Origin: Candidatus Aerophobus profundus SCGC AAA252-L23
GTDB lineage: Bacteria > Aerophobota > Aerophobia > Aerophobales > Aerophobaceae
Direction of reading: 5' to 3'
DNA: 15,062 nt
Assembly (NCBI GenBank): GCA_000402295.1
Contig: AQRW01000181.1
Location: 1-15,062 of the forward strand
Below, in pieces: positions 1 through 7,184 of this stretch (its first letter is position 1; every line of letters begins with the position of its first letter). The notes below the pieces were generated by a model. The model had not been told where the DNA came from, did no database searches, and saw only the letters and a list, made by a program, of their open reading frames with translations. The position numbers and the translations under genes are program-made.

Positions 1-91
1 CTAGGTTAACCCGACCCTTTCCTAAATAACCCCTGACTTTGTGCCTTATCCTGGAATAGATTACTTTTATCGGCTCTCACCTAACTTTTAT

Positions 92-119
92 ATTCTAGAC
101 TTTACTCGATATTTGTCAA
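92..119 (-). promoter_or_regulatory. Sigma-70-type promoter reading out of the left edge
   Basis: On the minus strand TTGACA (114-119) is followed after 16 nt by TAGAAT (92-97), a perfect -35 and a one-mismatch -10. It lies just past the uvrD stop and points left, so it probably drives a gene beyond the window edge. No start codon with a long open frame follows within positions 1-91. I see no terminator hairpin between uvrD and this promoter. Confidence 0.6.
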
Positions 120-144
120 GACGCCTCCTCCGCTACCTCCAAAA

Positions 145-2196
145 TCAATCTAAATAGAACTCGCCCTTTTCAATTTCCTTAAGTAATCTATCTACTTCTT
201 CATCCACAATCCACTCCTCATAAGTATCTTTATCCAACTCCCGAATAAAACGAGAAGGCTTCATTATGGTCGCCTGCTTCCAGCTTCCTCCAATGATTGG
301 ATAACACAGATAGAGCTCATCTTTAGCCCGGGTAGCCGCTACATAAAGCAGTCTTCTTTCCTCTTCCACTGAATCAAGAGATTTTAGAGCACGAGCAGTC
401 GGGAAACGTCCGTCAGCCAGCCAGATTATAAAAACTACTGACCACTCAAGACCTTTAGCTTGATGAATAGTACTCAGAATAACACCTTTGTCTTCCTCTC
501 CTCCTAGGATTACGGTTTCCGACTCAACTGTACCCAGGAGAGCGAGTTCGCTAAGAAAGGACCTTGTTGAGGTGTATTGCCGGGCAAAATTACCCAACTG
601 CTTTAGATCCTCTTCTCTTTCCTCCCAGTCCGGATATTTTCTCCGTAGATAGGACTTGTATTCTCCCTGAAGAGTTATTTCAATAAGTCCGGCCGGATTA
701 TTGGTAAATTCGGATGATTGAAGTCTAGACAAATCTTCGACTAACTTTGACCATTCGGGGGTAGTGCGGTGAGAGAAAAGAAAGAGTATTTCCTTAGAGC
801 AAATTACCTGAAAAACATCATCAACCTGGGAGATATATTTCCAGATCTTGTCAGCAATAACATTACCTATTCCCGGCAGAATTTTTAAAACCCGCTTCCA
901 GGCCAGTTCATCTCGAGAATTAACTATTATCTTCAAGTAAGAAATAACATCTTTTACATGAGCCTTCTCAAAAAATCTCAGACCGGAGCGTATCCGGTAA
1001 GGAATTCCCCGTCGGACAAGCTCCATCTGCACTTCCAGAGAATGATAATGAGAACGATAGAGAATGGCTATTTCACCCAGAGATTTCCCCTCATCTATAA
1101 GTTCCAGGATGCGCTCAGCCACAAACCGAGCTTGTTGAGAAGTATCTCTTAGGGGTACTAAAGCTGGGCTGGATTGACTTTTCCTCATTGGCTGAAGCAC
1201 CTTAGGAAATTGTCTTTCGTTGGCAGCAATGATGCAATTAGTAAGATCCAGTATCTCCGGGGAACTTCGATAATTAATCTCCAGTTTGTACAACTTTACT
1301 TGGGGATACCTTTTGGGAAAATCGATTATGTTGGCAAAATTAGCCCCCCGAAAAGAATAGATACTCTGAGAGTCATCGCCAACTACCATTACGTTATGAT
1401 GATACTCCCCCAGTAAATCAATAATTTCTCCTTGAATCCTATTGGTATCCTGGTACTCATCAACCAGAATATGAAGAAAATTCTCTGAATAAAGCTTTCT
1501 CACTGGAGGAAATTCAAGAAGTAACCTTTTCCAGTTGTACAAAAGGTCATCATAATCCATCAAATTGATCCGTTCTTTGCGCCTCTTATACTGGGCAACT
1601 ACCTTAATTATCTCCTTGCTCAGCTCAAGAAAAAAGGGGTACTTTTTCTCTACTACCTTCTCAATTTCACTCTGAGTATTAACAGAAAAACTAACGATAC
1701 TAGAGAGTACCGCTCCTCCAGGAAATTTTTTCTCCCTGGTATTAATGTTCAAATCACCCAGGCACATCTCCAGGAGATCTTTAGTGTCCTCCCGATCCAT
1801 GATGGTATAGTTATTTTGATAACCCAGAAGATGAGCGTAGCGCCTGAGGACAAGGTTGCCAATGTGATGGAAGGTTCCTCCCCAAATTCCTCGAGCTTCT
1901 CCGGAAACAAGAAGCCCCACTCGGTGGAGCATTTCCCTGGCTGCCTTGTTGGTAAAAGTAACCAGGAGAATGCGTTCCGGGGCTACTCCTGATTCAATAA
2001 GCCAGGCCACTCGATAAGTCACTGTCCTGGTCTTTCCACTCCCGGCTCCGGCAATAACCAAAATGGGACCTTCCTCAGCAGTCACCGCTTCCAGTTGCTG
2101 AGGATTAAGGTCATTGGTATAATCCACTCTTTTTAACTTCAGCCTTCTCTGCTCTCCCAAGTGATATCGCTCGCCGTTAGTCCTGGATACTGACAT
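145..2196 (-). CDS. UvrD/PcrA/Rep-type ATP-dependent 3'-5' DNA helicase (SF1A)
   Basis: Superfamily 1A helicase that unwinds DNA with ATP in repair and replication-fork rescue in the cytoplasm. All family motifs are visible in order: a Q-motif region LNPQQLEAV (about 30-38), Walker A GAGSGKT (50-56), motif Ia TFTNKAA (80-86), GTFHHIG (107-113), Walker B DEYQDTN (246-252), motif III GDDSQSIYSFRGA (273-285), motif IV NYRS (308-311), motif V STIHQAKGLEW, and motif VI ERRLLYVAATRA near the C-terminus. At 683 residues it is close to Rep in length and shorter than typical PcrA/UvrD, with little tail after motif VI. About 25 residues precede the Q-motif region. The ATG is supported by AAGGAG 10 nt upstream and by a promoter at 2249-2276. 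No frameshift is seen. The family is certain. The choice between uvrD, pcrA and rep is not resolvable here. Confidence 0.95.
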   Translation of the reverse strand: MSVSRTNGERYHLGEQRRLKLKRVDYTNDLNPQQLEAVTAEEGPILVIAGAGSGKTRTVTYRVAWLIESGVAPERILLVTFTNKAAREMLHRVGLLVSGEARGIWGGTFHHIGNLVLRRYAHLLGYQNNYTIMDREDTKDLLEMCLGDLNINTREKKFPGGAVLSSIVSFSVNTQSEIEKVVEKKYPFFLELSKEIIKVVAQYKRRKERINLMDYDDLLYNWKRLLLEFPPVRKLYSENFLHILVDEYQDTNRIQGEIIDLLGEYHHNVMVVGDDSQSIYSFRGANFANIIDFPKRYPQVKLYKLEINYRSSPEILDLTNCIIAANERQFPKVLQPMRKSQSSPALVPLRDTSQQARFVAERILELIDEGKSLGEIAILYRSHYHSLEVQMELVRRGIPYRIRSGLRFFEKAHVKDVISYLKIIVNSRDELAWKRVLKILPGIGNVIADKIWKYISQVDDVFQVICSKEILFLFSHRTTPEWSKLVEDLSRLQSSEFTNNPAGLIEITLQGEYKSYLRRKYPDWEEREEDLKQLGNFARQYTSTRSFLSELALLGTVESETVILGGEEDKGVILSTIHQAKGLEWSVVFIIWLADGRFPTARALKSLDSVEEERRLLYVAATRAKDELYLCYPIIGGSWKQATIMKPSRFIRELDKDTYEEWIVDEEVDRLLKEIEKGEFYLD

Positions 2197-2248
2197 CTAA
2201 TTTAAACTCCTTATCTGTTGATTAAATTTAGCCTTGCTACCCTGCCGT

Positions 2249-2276
2249 ATTATAGTAAATTCCCCATCTTTGTTAA
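2249..2276 (-). promoter_or_regulatory. Promoter of the UvrD-like helicase gene
   Basis: On the minus strand TTAACA (2271-2276) and TATAAT (2249-2254) are separated by 16 nt. One base differs from the -35 consensus and the -10 is perfect. The predicted leader to the ATG at 2196 is short, roughly 45 nt. Confidence 0.65.
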
Positions 2277-2297
2277 GTAGTAGAAACGGTTCTGGTC

Positions 2298-2326
2298 TTG
2301 CAAATTTTCTCAAGCCCTGATATAAT
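2298..2326 (+). promoter_or_regulatory. Extended -10 promoter of pfkA-lipA
   Basis: TTGCAA (2298-2303), a 17-nt spacer, then TATAAT (2321-2326). The -10 is preceded by TGA, giving the extended form TGnTATAAT that compensates for a weak -35. It is back to back with the uvrD promoter. It would give pfkA a leader of about 180 nt, which holds the palindromic elements described separately. Confidence 0.65.
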
Positions 2327-2376
2327 CAGAATGAATTTTTATTATCTCTGGATTTATTTTTAAGAAAATGGGAGGC

Positions 2377-2446
2377 TAAAGGTTGCGGCTACCTTTATGA
2401 AATCTAAACTATTACTCCTGGGTAGGGGTGACTTCAGTCGCCCGGG
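2377..2446 (+). repeat. REP-like palindromic element pair in the pfkA leader
   Basis: Two compact inverted repeats lie 28 nt apart. The first pairs TAAAGGT (2377-2383) with ACCTTTA (2391-2397) around a TGCGGCT loop. The second pairs GGGTGAC (2426-2432) with GTCGCCC (2437-2443) around a TTCA loop, with one G-T wobble. The first element recurs with two changes in 23 positions at 5287-5309 on the opposite strand, and its core TGCGGCTACC recurs at 14364-14373. That makes it a dispersed intergenic repeat rather than a pfkA-specific control element. The remaining intergenic sequence (2447-2514) holds nothing I recognise apart from the ribosome binding site. Confidence 0.5.
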
Positions 2447-2514
2447 AATAACTTATAAATTCCTATACCTCGAGAGATGCTATCCTAAACCAGGTTGGGC
2501 AAAAAGGACGCGCC

Positions 2515-3513
2515 ATGCATATATCAGATAATACCAATTTAAAAATTAGAAGAATAGGAATACTTACCAGTGGAGGTGACTCTCCGGGAATGAATGCTTG
2601 TATCCGGGCCATAGTAAGAAAATCCATATATCACAATTTAGAAGTAATGGGTATCTACCGAGGATATACTGGTCTTATCGAGGGTGAAATCAGGAAACTA
2701 AAAGCAAATTCGGTAAGTGGGATTATTCAGCGGGGAGGAACCATTTTAAAAACTGCTCGTAGCGACTTTTTCAAAACCACCCAGGGACAAAAAAAGGCCG
2801 TAGAGAACCTAAAGAAAGCCGGAATAAATGCTTTAATTATTATTGGAGGCGACGGTTCTTTCCACGGTGCTCTGGTCCTGGATAGTAAATGGGGTATTCC
2901 CTGCCTGGGAATTCCGGGCTCTATTGATAACGACCTTGCCGGAACTGATTTCAGTATAGGATTTATGACCGCCGTCAACACTGCTCTGGAGGCAATTGAC
3001 CGAATAAGGGATACAGCTACCTCTCATGACAGATTATTTATCATTGAAGTAATGGGAAGAACTTCTGGTTTCATCGCCCTCTGGTCCGGATTAGCTGGAG
3101 GAGTCGAGGATATCCTTGTCCCTGAAATAGAAACCAATCTGAATGAGGTATGTAGCAAATTAAAAAAAGGCCGCCAGCGGGGCAAGTCCAGCAGCATAAT
3201 TATAGTTGCCGAGGGAGACGAAGCTGGTGGTGCTTTCGACATCGCTCAGAAAATTAGGGAAAAAATTAATTACGAGATGAGAGTGGTAGTTTTGGGCCAT
3301 ATTCAAAGAGGGGGACCTCCCGGGGCAGTGGATAGAATCCTGGCCACTCGATTAGGAGCAGCGGCCGTGGAGACTCTACTTAGAGGAGAACGAAAAAAAA
3401 TGGTGGGAATAATCAATGACAAAATAGTTATATCTCCTTTGGAGACAGCCTGGGAAAAAGAGAAAGCTCTGAATCTTGACTTCTACCGACTCAATGAAAT
3501 TATGGCTACTTAA
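2515..3513 (+). CDS. pfkA: ATP-dependent 6-phosphofructokinase
   Basis: Phosphorylates fructose 6-phosphate to fructose 1,6-bisphosphate, the committed step of glycolysis, in the cytoplasm. The N-terminal LTSGGDSPGMNA nucleotide loop (about 17-28), GGDGS (111-115), PGSIDND (134-140), and EVMGR (178-182) match the family. The expected catalytic Asp is D138, equivalent to Asp127 of the E. coli enzyme. Gly114 and Gly135 sit where pyrophosphate-dependent enzymes carry Asp and Lys, so ATP is the likely phosphate donor. Length 332 is close to the usual 320, with about 10 extra N-terminal residues. The ATG has AAGGA 6 nt upstream. lipA follows after 17 nt and is probably co-transcribed. Specificity for ATP is inferred from these two residues only. 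Confidence 0.95.
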   Translation: MHISDNTNLKIRRIGILTSGGDSPGMNACIRAIVRKSIYHNLEVMGIYRGYTGLIEGEIRKLKANSVSGIIQRGGTILKTARSDFFKTTQGQKKAVENLKKAGINALIIIGGDGSFHGALVLDSKWGIPCLGIPGSIDNDLAGTDFSIGFMTAVNTALEAIDRIRDTATSHDRLFIIEVMGRTSGFIALWSGLAGGVEDILVPEIETNLNEVCSKLKKGRQRGKSSSIIIVAEGDEAGGAFDIAQKIREKINYEMRVVVLGHIQRGGPPGAVDRILATRLGAAAVETLLRGERKKMVGIINDKIVISPLETAWEKEKALNLDFYRLNEIMAT

Positions 3514-3530
3514 ACAAAAGGAATTAAGAA

Positions 3531-4382
3531 ATGACCAGATTGCCCCTCTGGATTAAAAAAAGAGCTCCCCGAGCACAAATAGTCGAGCAAATGACTTCTC
3601 TTTTGCGTTCCTTTTCTCTGCACACTGTCTGCGAAGAAGCTCATTGTCCCAATATTGGGGAATGCTTTTCCTGGAAAACAGCTACTTTTATGATTCTGGG
3701 AAATCGATGTACCAGAAACTGCCGTTTTTGCGCCGTGGAGCACAAAACTCCTTTGTCTCCCGATCCTGAAGAGCCGGAAAATGTGGCCAGAGCGGTGAAG
3801 ATATTAGGTCTAAAATACGTGGTGATAACTTCGGTAACCAGGGATGACCTAAAAGATGGAGGAGCCAGCCAATTTGCCCAAACCACTGAGAAAATCAGGA
3901 AAATTAATGGCCGGAATATAAAAATTGAAATTTTGATTCCTGATTTTCAGGGTTCTCTTTCCTCACTGAAAACGGCAATTCAGGCTGAACCTACCGTTCT
4001 CAACCATAACCTGGAAACTGTCCCTCGTCTTTATTCGGAAGTAAGGCCGGGAGCCAATTATTTACGGTCAATCGAGCTTCTCAAGAGAGTTAAGGAAATA
4101 GCCCCTTACCTTTATACCAAATCAGGTTTGATGGTTGGACTGGGTGAGACTTTCTCTGAACTAATCGAAGTAATGGAAGATCTACGCCGGGCGGACTGCA
4201 ATATTCTCACTTTGGGACAGTACCTAAGACCCTCCTCCTCTCATCTTCCGGTAAAACAATTCATCCCTCCAGAAAAGTTCTCGGAATATAAGAAAATCGG
4301 CTCCCAATTAGGCTTTAGTTTTGTTGCTTCTGGACCTTTTGTCCGTAGTTCTTACCGAGCCAGCGAGGCACTACCTACGTGA
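3531..4382 (+). CDS. lipA: Lipoyl synthase, radical SAM enzyme
   Basis: Inserts two sulfurs into protein-bound octanoyl groups to make the lipoyl cofactor of 2-oxoacid dehydrogenases and the glycine cleavage system. The auxiliary cluster motif is C34-x4-C39-x5-C45 (CEEAHCPNIGEC). The radical SAM motif is C60-x3-C64-x2-C67 (CTRNCRFC). The C-terminal RSSY (272-275), whose Ser ligates the auxiliary cluster in known structures, is present. The protein is 283 residues, at the short end of the family, and looks complete. The ATG has AAGGA 8 nt upstream and lies 17 nt after pfkA, so the two form an operon. The stop overlaps the end of the convergent phosphatase gene by 8 bp. No lipB or lplA is in the window. 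Confidence 0.95.
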   Translation: MTRLPLWIKKRAPRAQIVEQMTSLLRSFSLHTVCEEAHCPNIGECFSWKTATFMILGNRCTRNCRFCAVEHKTPLSPDPEEPENVARAVKILGLKYVVITSVTRDDLKDGGASQFAQTTEKIRKINGRNIKIEILIPDFQGSLSSLKTAIQAEPTVLNHNLETVPRLYSEVRPGANYLRSIELLKRVKEIAPYLYTKSGLMVGLGETFSELIEVMEDLRRADCNILTLGQYLRPSSSHLPVKQFIPPEKFSEYKKIGSQLGFSFVASGPFVRSSYRASEALPT

Positions 4383-5247
4383 ACTGAAGTCGCCCATTTT
4401 CTTGAGAACCGTGGAAAAGAAAATTGCTCAAGAAACGGGCTACTCCATCTTCATCATTGCTGTTGGTAACATAGCTAACTGCCCTTTTGACTCGGAGAGA
4501 AGCATTTTTCATAGCTACACCAATACCGGCTGATTTGAGTAGCTCTAGATCATTCTCCTCATCACCAAAAGCAATGACTAACTCCATTCCTATTCCCAGT
4601 TCCCCTAAAATTCTCTTTAAACCCTGAATTTTGGAGACATCTCTGTTCATATATTCGAGATAACGCGAGGTTGTCCGTATTATCCTCACTCCGGGACAAG
4701 CCTGAGAAATCATCTTTCGCAACTTTTTTTCTATTTCTAAATCAGCAATATTGGCCACAAAGGAAAGAATCTTAATGACCTCAGTGACGTTTTCGGAAAA
4801 ATCTGCCTTTATTGGTTTTACGTAATCTTCCCCAAATTTGTGGAGAATCTTCACATATTTCGGACTGAGTAATCCTGTTCGATAAAGAATCGTCTCTGGC
4901 TGATAATATACAAAAGGAACCTGCATTTTGCTCAAGATAGCCTCAATATTTTTTACCTCAAGGCCATCCAAGCACGAGCTTACCTGTTTTTTTCCTGTTG
5001 TCGGATCAACCAGAACAGCACCATTTCCAGTAATTTGCCAGTCCTTTAGGAAAAGCTCTTGACACACTCCCTCTATGCTTGCATAGAGCTTTCCGGTCGC
5101 CAGAATGATGCGGCCACCCCGCTCAAGATACTGACTCAATGTTTTTCTGGTAAAGGAGGAAAGTTCTCCTTTTGAATTAAGAAGGGTCCCATCTACATCC
5201 GTTACCAGTACCGGAAATCGTTTCACCCCTGAAAGAACATTAGGCAA
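4375..5247 (-). CDS. Cof-type HAD-superfamily phosphatase
   Basis: Haloacid dehalogenase-fold hydrolase, probably a small-molecule phosphatase acting on sugar phosphates or nucleotides such as FMN. The true substrate cannot be read from sequence. Motif I is DVDGT (17-21) with nucleophile D17 and acid/base D19. Motif II is around ILATG (48-52), the motif III lysine is probably in SKIQGLKR (205-212), and motif IV is GDEEND (228-233). The cap between about 75 and 195 is the C2B type usual for Cof proteins. Length 290 is normal. The start is TTG, supported by AGAGGAG 7 nt upstream and a good N-terminus. The last eight codons overlap or adjoin the end of lipA and coincide with a REP-like half palindrome at 4383-4395. 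Confidence 0.9.
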   Translation of the reverse strand: MPNVLSGVKRFPVLVTDVDGTLLNSKGELSSFTRKTLSQYLERGGRIILATGKLYASIEGVCQELFLKDWQITGNGAVLVDPTTGKKQVSSCLDGLEVKNIEAILSKMQVPFVYYQPETILYRTGLLSPKYVKILHKFGEDYVKPIKADFSENVTEVIKILSFVANIADLEIEKKLRKMISQACPGVRIIRTTSRYLEYMNRDVSKIQGLKRILGELGIGMELVIAFGDEENDLELLKSAGIGVAMKNASLRVKRAVSYVTNSNDEDGVARFLSNFLFHGSQENGRLQFT

Positions 5248-5286
5248 ACTGTTTCTCCTCTTTATTCATTTGTTTCTCGTAATATC

Positions 5287-5312
5287 TTTCACAAAGGTAG
5301 CCGTAACCTACC
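5287..5312 (-). repeat. REP-like element, second copy
   Basis: On the minus strand 5309-5287 matches 2380-2402 of the plus strand at 21 of 23 positions. The core is CGGCTACCTTT with a TGAAA tail. Within it GGTAG (5296-5300) pairs with CTACC (5308-5312) around a 7-nt loop. It lies in the upstream region of the HAD phosphatase gene, outside any coding region. The rest of 5248-5376 shows nothing else I can name. Confidence 0.5.
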
Positions 5313-5376
5313 ACTTTATCTTGGCCAAAAAAGATTTCCCCTTTATCCCAGGATTTTTGCCGAAGAAACATCCACC

Positions 5377-5405
5377 TTGCCAAAAATAGTTTTTCCCCAT
5401 AGAAT
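5377..5405 (+). promoter_or_regulatory. Promoter of the DUF166 gene
   Basis: TTGCCA (5377-5382), a 17-nt spacer, and TAGAAT (5400-5405), each one mismatch from consensus. A start of transcription near 5412 would give a leader of roughly 65 nt before the ATG at 5479. Confidence 0.6.
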
Positions 5406-5478
5406 ATTATAATCTATTTTACTTGAGATTATTGTGTTTGCCAAGTCCTGTTACTTAGAAAAATCCGGAGAAAAAAAT

Positions 5479-6183
5479 ATGAAAATCCTCTTGATAGTCC
5501 AGGGAAATTATGGCCAACGCATAGTAGAGAACATTCGCACTTACTGTCCGGCAGATTGGAAAATTGCTATCTGGAATGCCCCATCTCAGCTACCCCTGAT
5601 TATTGAAGAGCCTGAGGAGTTTTTGCCTGAGACTCTACCTTCCGCAGATCTTCTTATTGCTCTGGGTGAGAATCCAGGAGTGGGTGAATTACTTCCCAGC
5701 CTGGTTAGATTGTCTTGTGCCAAGGCAGTTATTGCTCCGGTGGACAATCAAGATTGGTTCCCTCTAGGCCTAAAAAACCAGATAAAAAAGGAGCTGCAAG
5801 AGTCCGGGATAAACTGTGCCTTTCCCATGCCCTTTTGTTCCCTGACTGAAAAGGCCAGTAAAGATGAATACATAAGATCGTTTGCCAGGCACTTCGGAAA
5901 ACCAAAATTCACCGTTAGCTGTAGTGAGGATAAGATCGCACAGATAGTCATTGGAAGAGAAGCTTCCTGTGGTTCCACTCGTTTTATTGTCAGAAAACTC
6001 ATAGGGGTGAAAATTACGGAAGCCGAAGGAAAAGCAGGACTTTTCCACCATTATTACCCCTGCTGGGCCTCCATGAAAATAAACCGGGAATCGAGAGACT
6101 CACTTCTTCATCATGCCGCCAACATGATAAAACTCATAGTTAAGAAAGCCCTTTTAGCTGCTCAAAAGGGGTCGCAAATCTAA
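5479..6183 (+). CDS. DUF166 family protein (archaeal 'TysY' type, thymidylate synthase annotation unproven)
   Basis: Resembles the DUF166 (PF02593) family, sometimes called thymidylate synthase after a methanogen protein. It is unrelated to ThyA or ThyX, and I would treat that activity as unconfirmed. Visible family-like motifs are an N-terminal beta strand MKILLIVQGNYG, FPMPFCSL (115-122), ASCGST (162-167) and HHYYPCWASM (190-199). Seven cysteines occur (23, 80, 113, 120, 148, 164, 195). C120, C164 and C195 sit in these motifs and could bind a metal or cluster. The frame opens at a GTG at 5434, but I chose the ATG at 5479 because GGAG lies 8 nt before it and the conserved strand begins there. 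Length is then 234. It is divergent from the HAD gene and has its own promoter. No membrane segment is seen. Confidence 0.8.
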   Translation: MKILLIVQGNYGQRIVENIRTYCPADWKIAIWNAPSQLPLIIEEPEEFLPETLPSADLLIALGENPGVGELLPSLVRLSCAKAVIAPVDNQDWFPLGLKNQIKKELQESGINCAFPMPFCSLTEKASKDEYIRSFARHFGKPKFTVSCSEDKIAQIVIGREASCGSTRFIVRKLIGVKITEAEGKAGLFHHYYPCWASMKINRESRDSLLHHAANMIKLIVKKALLAAQKGSQI

Positions 6184-6307
6184 AAGGAAACCTGGTCAAG
6201 CTTTTTGACTAATTCTTGCTTTGGTGGAGCTCGGTCTTTAGTTTTTTGACTGGGCAAATTTTATAAGAAAACTTTATTTTTCTCCTGGCCAAAAAAAGGT
6301 TTCCTTT
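6183..6307. repeat. Long-range 11-bp inverted repeat after the DUF166 gene
   Basis: Positions 6183-6193 and 6297-6307 are perfect reverse complements over 11 bp (AAAGGAAACCT / AGGTTTCCTTT), 103 nt apart. Between them is a small hairpin GTCAA-N5-TTGAC (6195-6209) without a clear T run, so a terminator is possible but weak. Apart from the promoter at 6377-6404, the gap 6184-6470 holds nothing else I recognise. Confidence 0.3.
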
Positions 6308-6376
6308 GAGATACCCAAAGCTCCTTTAAATGTCACTTTTAGAGAAACTTATTAGATTAGTAAAAATCAATTTAGT

Positions 6377-6404
6377 TTGACACAATGGCAAACAGGAATA
6401 AAAT
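6377..6404 (+). promoter_or_regulatory. Promoter of the small membrane protein gene
   Basis: A perfect TTGACA (6377-6382), a 16-nt spacer and TAAAAT (6399-6404), one mismatch from TATAAT. The predicted leader is about 60 nt and ends with an AAGGAGG ribosome binding site ahead of the ATG at 6471. The promoter supports a real gene here. Confidence 0.65.
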
Positions 6405-6470
6405 GAAGGTAATCTACCTAAGTGGGAAATACGGCGTGAGAAAAATCAAAAGAGCTAAGGAGGAAAAAAC

Positions 6471-6725
6471 ATGAAAGCAAACTGGGCAAGTGTAGGTATT
6501 ATCATTGCTTTGCTGGTAGTGGCCGCGGCCATATTTTTTGCCGGGATAACCATACCAAGGGCGGTCAGCTATAACGTGGACAAAATAAAGGACAAGGCCA
6601 GGAGAGAAATGGTCGCTTTTGCTTACGCTTTTCGGAAGGCCGCAATGGAAGATCGAATAACCTTAGAAAAAGATTTTGAGGAAGGTTATATTTTTGCTGA
6701 TAAATATCTGGTCGGTAAGAGGTAA
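6471..6725 (+). CDS. Small single-span membrane protein, function unknown
   Basis: I do not recognise this 84-residue protein. It has a short polar N-terminus, one hydrophobic segment at about residues 8-27 (GIIIALLVVAAAIFFAG region), then a highly charged helix-prone tail rich in Lys, Arg, Glu and Asp. The segment could be a membrane anchor or an uncleaved signal. No lipobox Cys or obvious signal-peptidase site stands out. A near-perfect Shine-Dalgarno AAGGAGG 7 nt before the ATG and a consensus promoter argue that it is expressed. It is a monocistronic unit facing the convergent end of the efflux operon. No terminator is evident in the gap 6726-6882, which holds only a 12-bp palindrome. Confidence 0.75.
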   Translation: MKANWASVGIIIALLVVAAAIFFAGITIPRAVSYNVDKIKDKARREMVAFAYAFRKAAMEDRITLEKDFEEGYIFADKYLVGKR

Positions 6726-6857
6726 ATAGAAACAAAAATCCTCGACGGTAATTTTCCTTTTCAAGAAAGACTGGCTTTTCGGGAACTTCAATATTCTATT
6801 TTCATATGGTGCGCAGATAAGAAGACGGTATAGGCTCACTTCTTGGTAGGATGAAAT

Positions 6858-6869
6858 GACCTGCAGGTC
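6858..6869. repeat. 12-bp perfect palindrome between convergent genes
   Basis: GACCTGCAGGTC is a perfect palindrome 13 nt beyond the stop of the PII-like gene, in the convergent gap. It could form only a 4-bp stem with a TGCA loop and is not followed by a T run on either strand. It is therefore a poor terminator, and its role is unknown. Confidence 0.3.
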
Positions 6870-6882
6870 TCGTTTCCACTAT

Positions 6883-7167
6883 CTATATTGTTTCTTCTAA
6901 AGAAGCTATCCAGCTCCAGATCTCATCGGCAGAGAATTTTTGTTGAATTTTCTTTACCTCTTCTTTTAGTCTGTCGGTTTCTTCTTCCTTTACCATGGCC
7001 AGAACCGTATGGTATTCTCCGGGCCAGATATGGGTACCCATATGCTTTTCCTTCCATTCACCTTTCACCTTATCCCACTTAATATATCTATTCAGCTTAA
7101 GCTTATCCAAAACAGAAGTTACCTCTCCATCGAGTACATCCTCATAAACAATAAAAAAAAGATACAT
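6883..7167 (-). CDS. PII-like RND-transporter-associated protein (PG0541 type)
   Basis: Last gene of the efflux operon, 17 nt after the pump. The 94 residues fit the ferredoxin-like PII fold: strand MYLFFIVYE (1-9), a helix (about 10-25), a central loop region with KHMGTHIWPGE (41-51), a strand HTVLAMV (53-59), and a charged helix (about 61-77). The GTH-WPGE motif and position next to an RND gene match the PG0541 transporter-associated family. Such proteins are thought to be trimers like PII, with the central loop as the signalling element. A role in tuning the pump or sensing its substrate is inference, and no ligand is known to me. The ATG is the only reasonable start. Its upstream sequence AAGGAAAGGGTGG is G-rich but not ideal. 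Confidence 0.8.
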   Translation of the reverse strand: MYLFFIVYEDVLDGEVTSVLDKLKLNRYIKWDKVKGEWKEKHMGTHIWPGEYHTVLAMVKEEETDRLKEEVKKIQQKFSADEIWSWIASLEETI

Positions 7168-7184
7168 TTTTCGCCACCCTTTCC

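Noticed and set aside
5406..5413. Second ATTATAAT palindrome between the HAD and DUF166 genes, as a shared divergent -10
   Set aside because: No -35 at a proper distance on either strand, and a better promoter (TTGCCA-17-TAGAAT) overlaps it on the plus strand.
6195..6209. GTCAA-N5-TTGAC hairpin as a terminator of the DUF166 gene
   Set aside because: The stem is only 5 bp, AT-rich, and lacks a downstream T run.
5322..6296. Shared 11-mer TGGCCAAAAAA at 5322-5332 and 6286-6296
   Set aside because: Short and A-rich; the flanks do not extend the match convincingly, so chance is likely.
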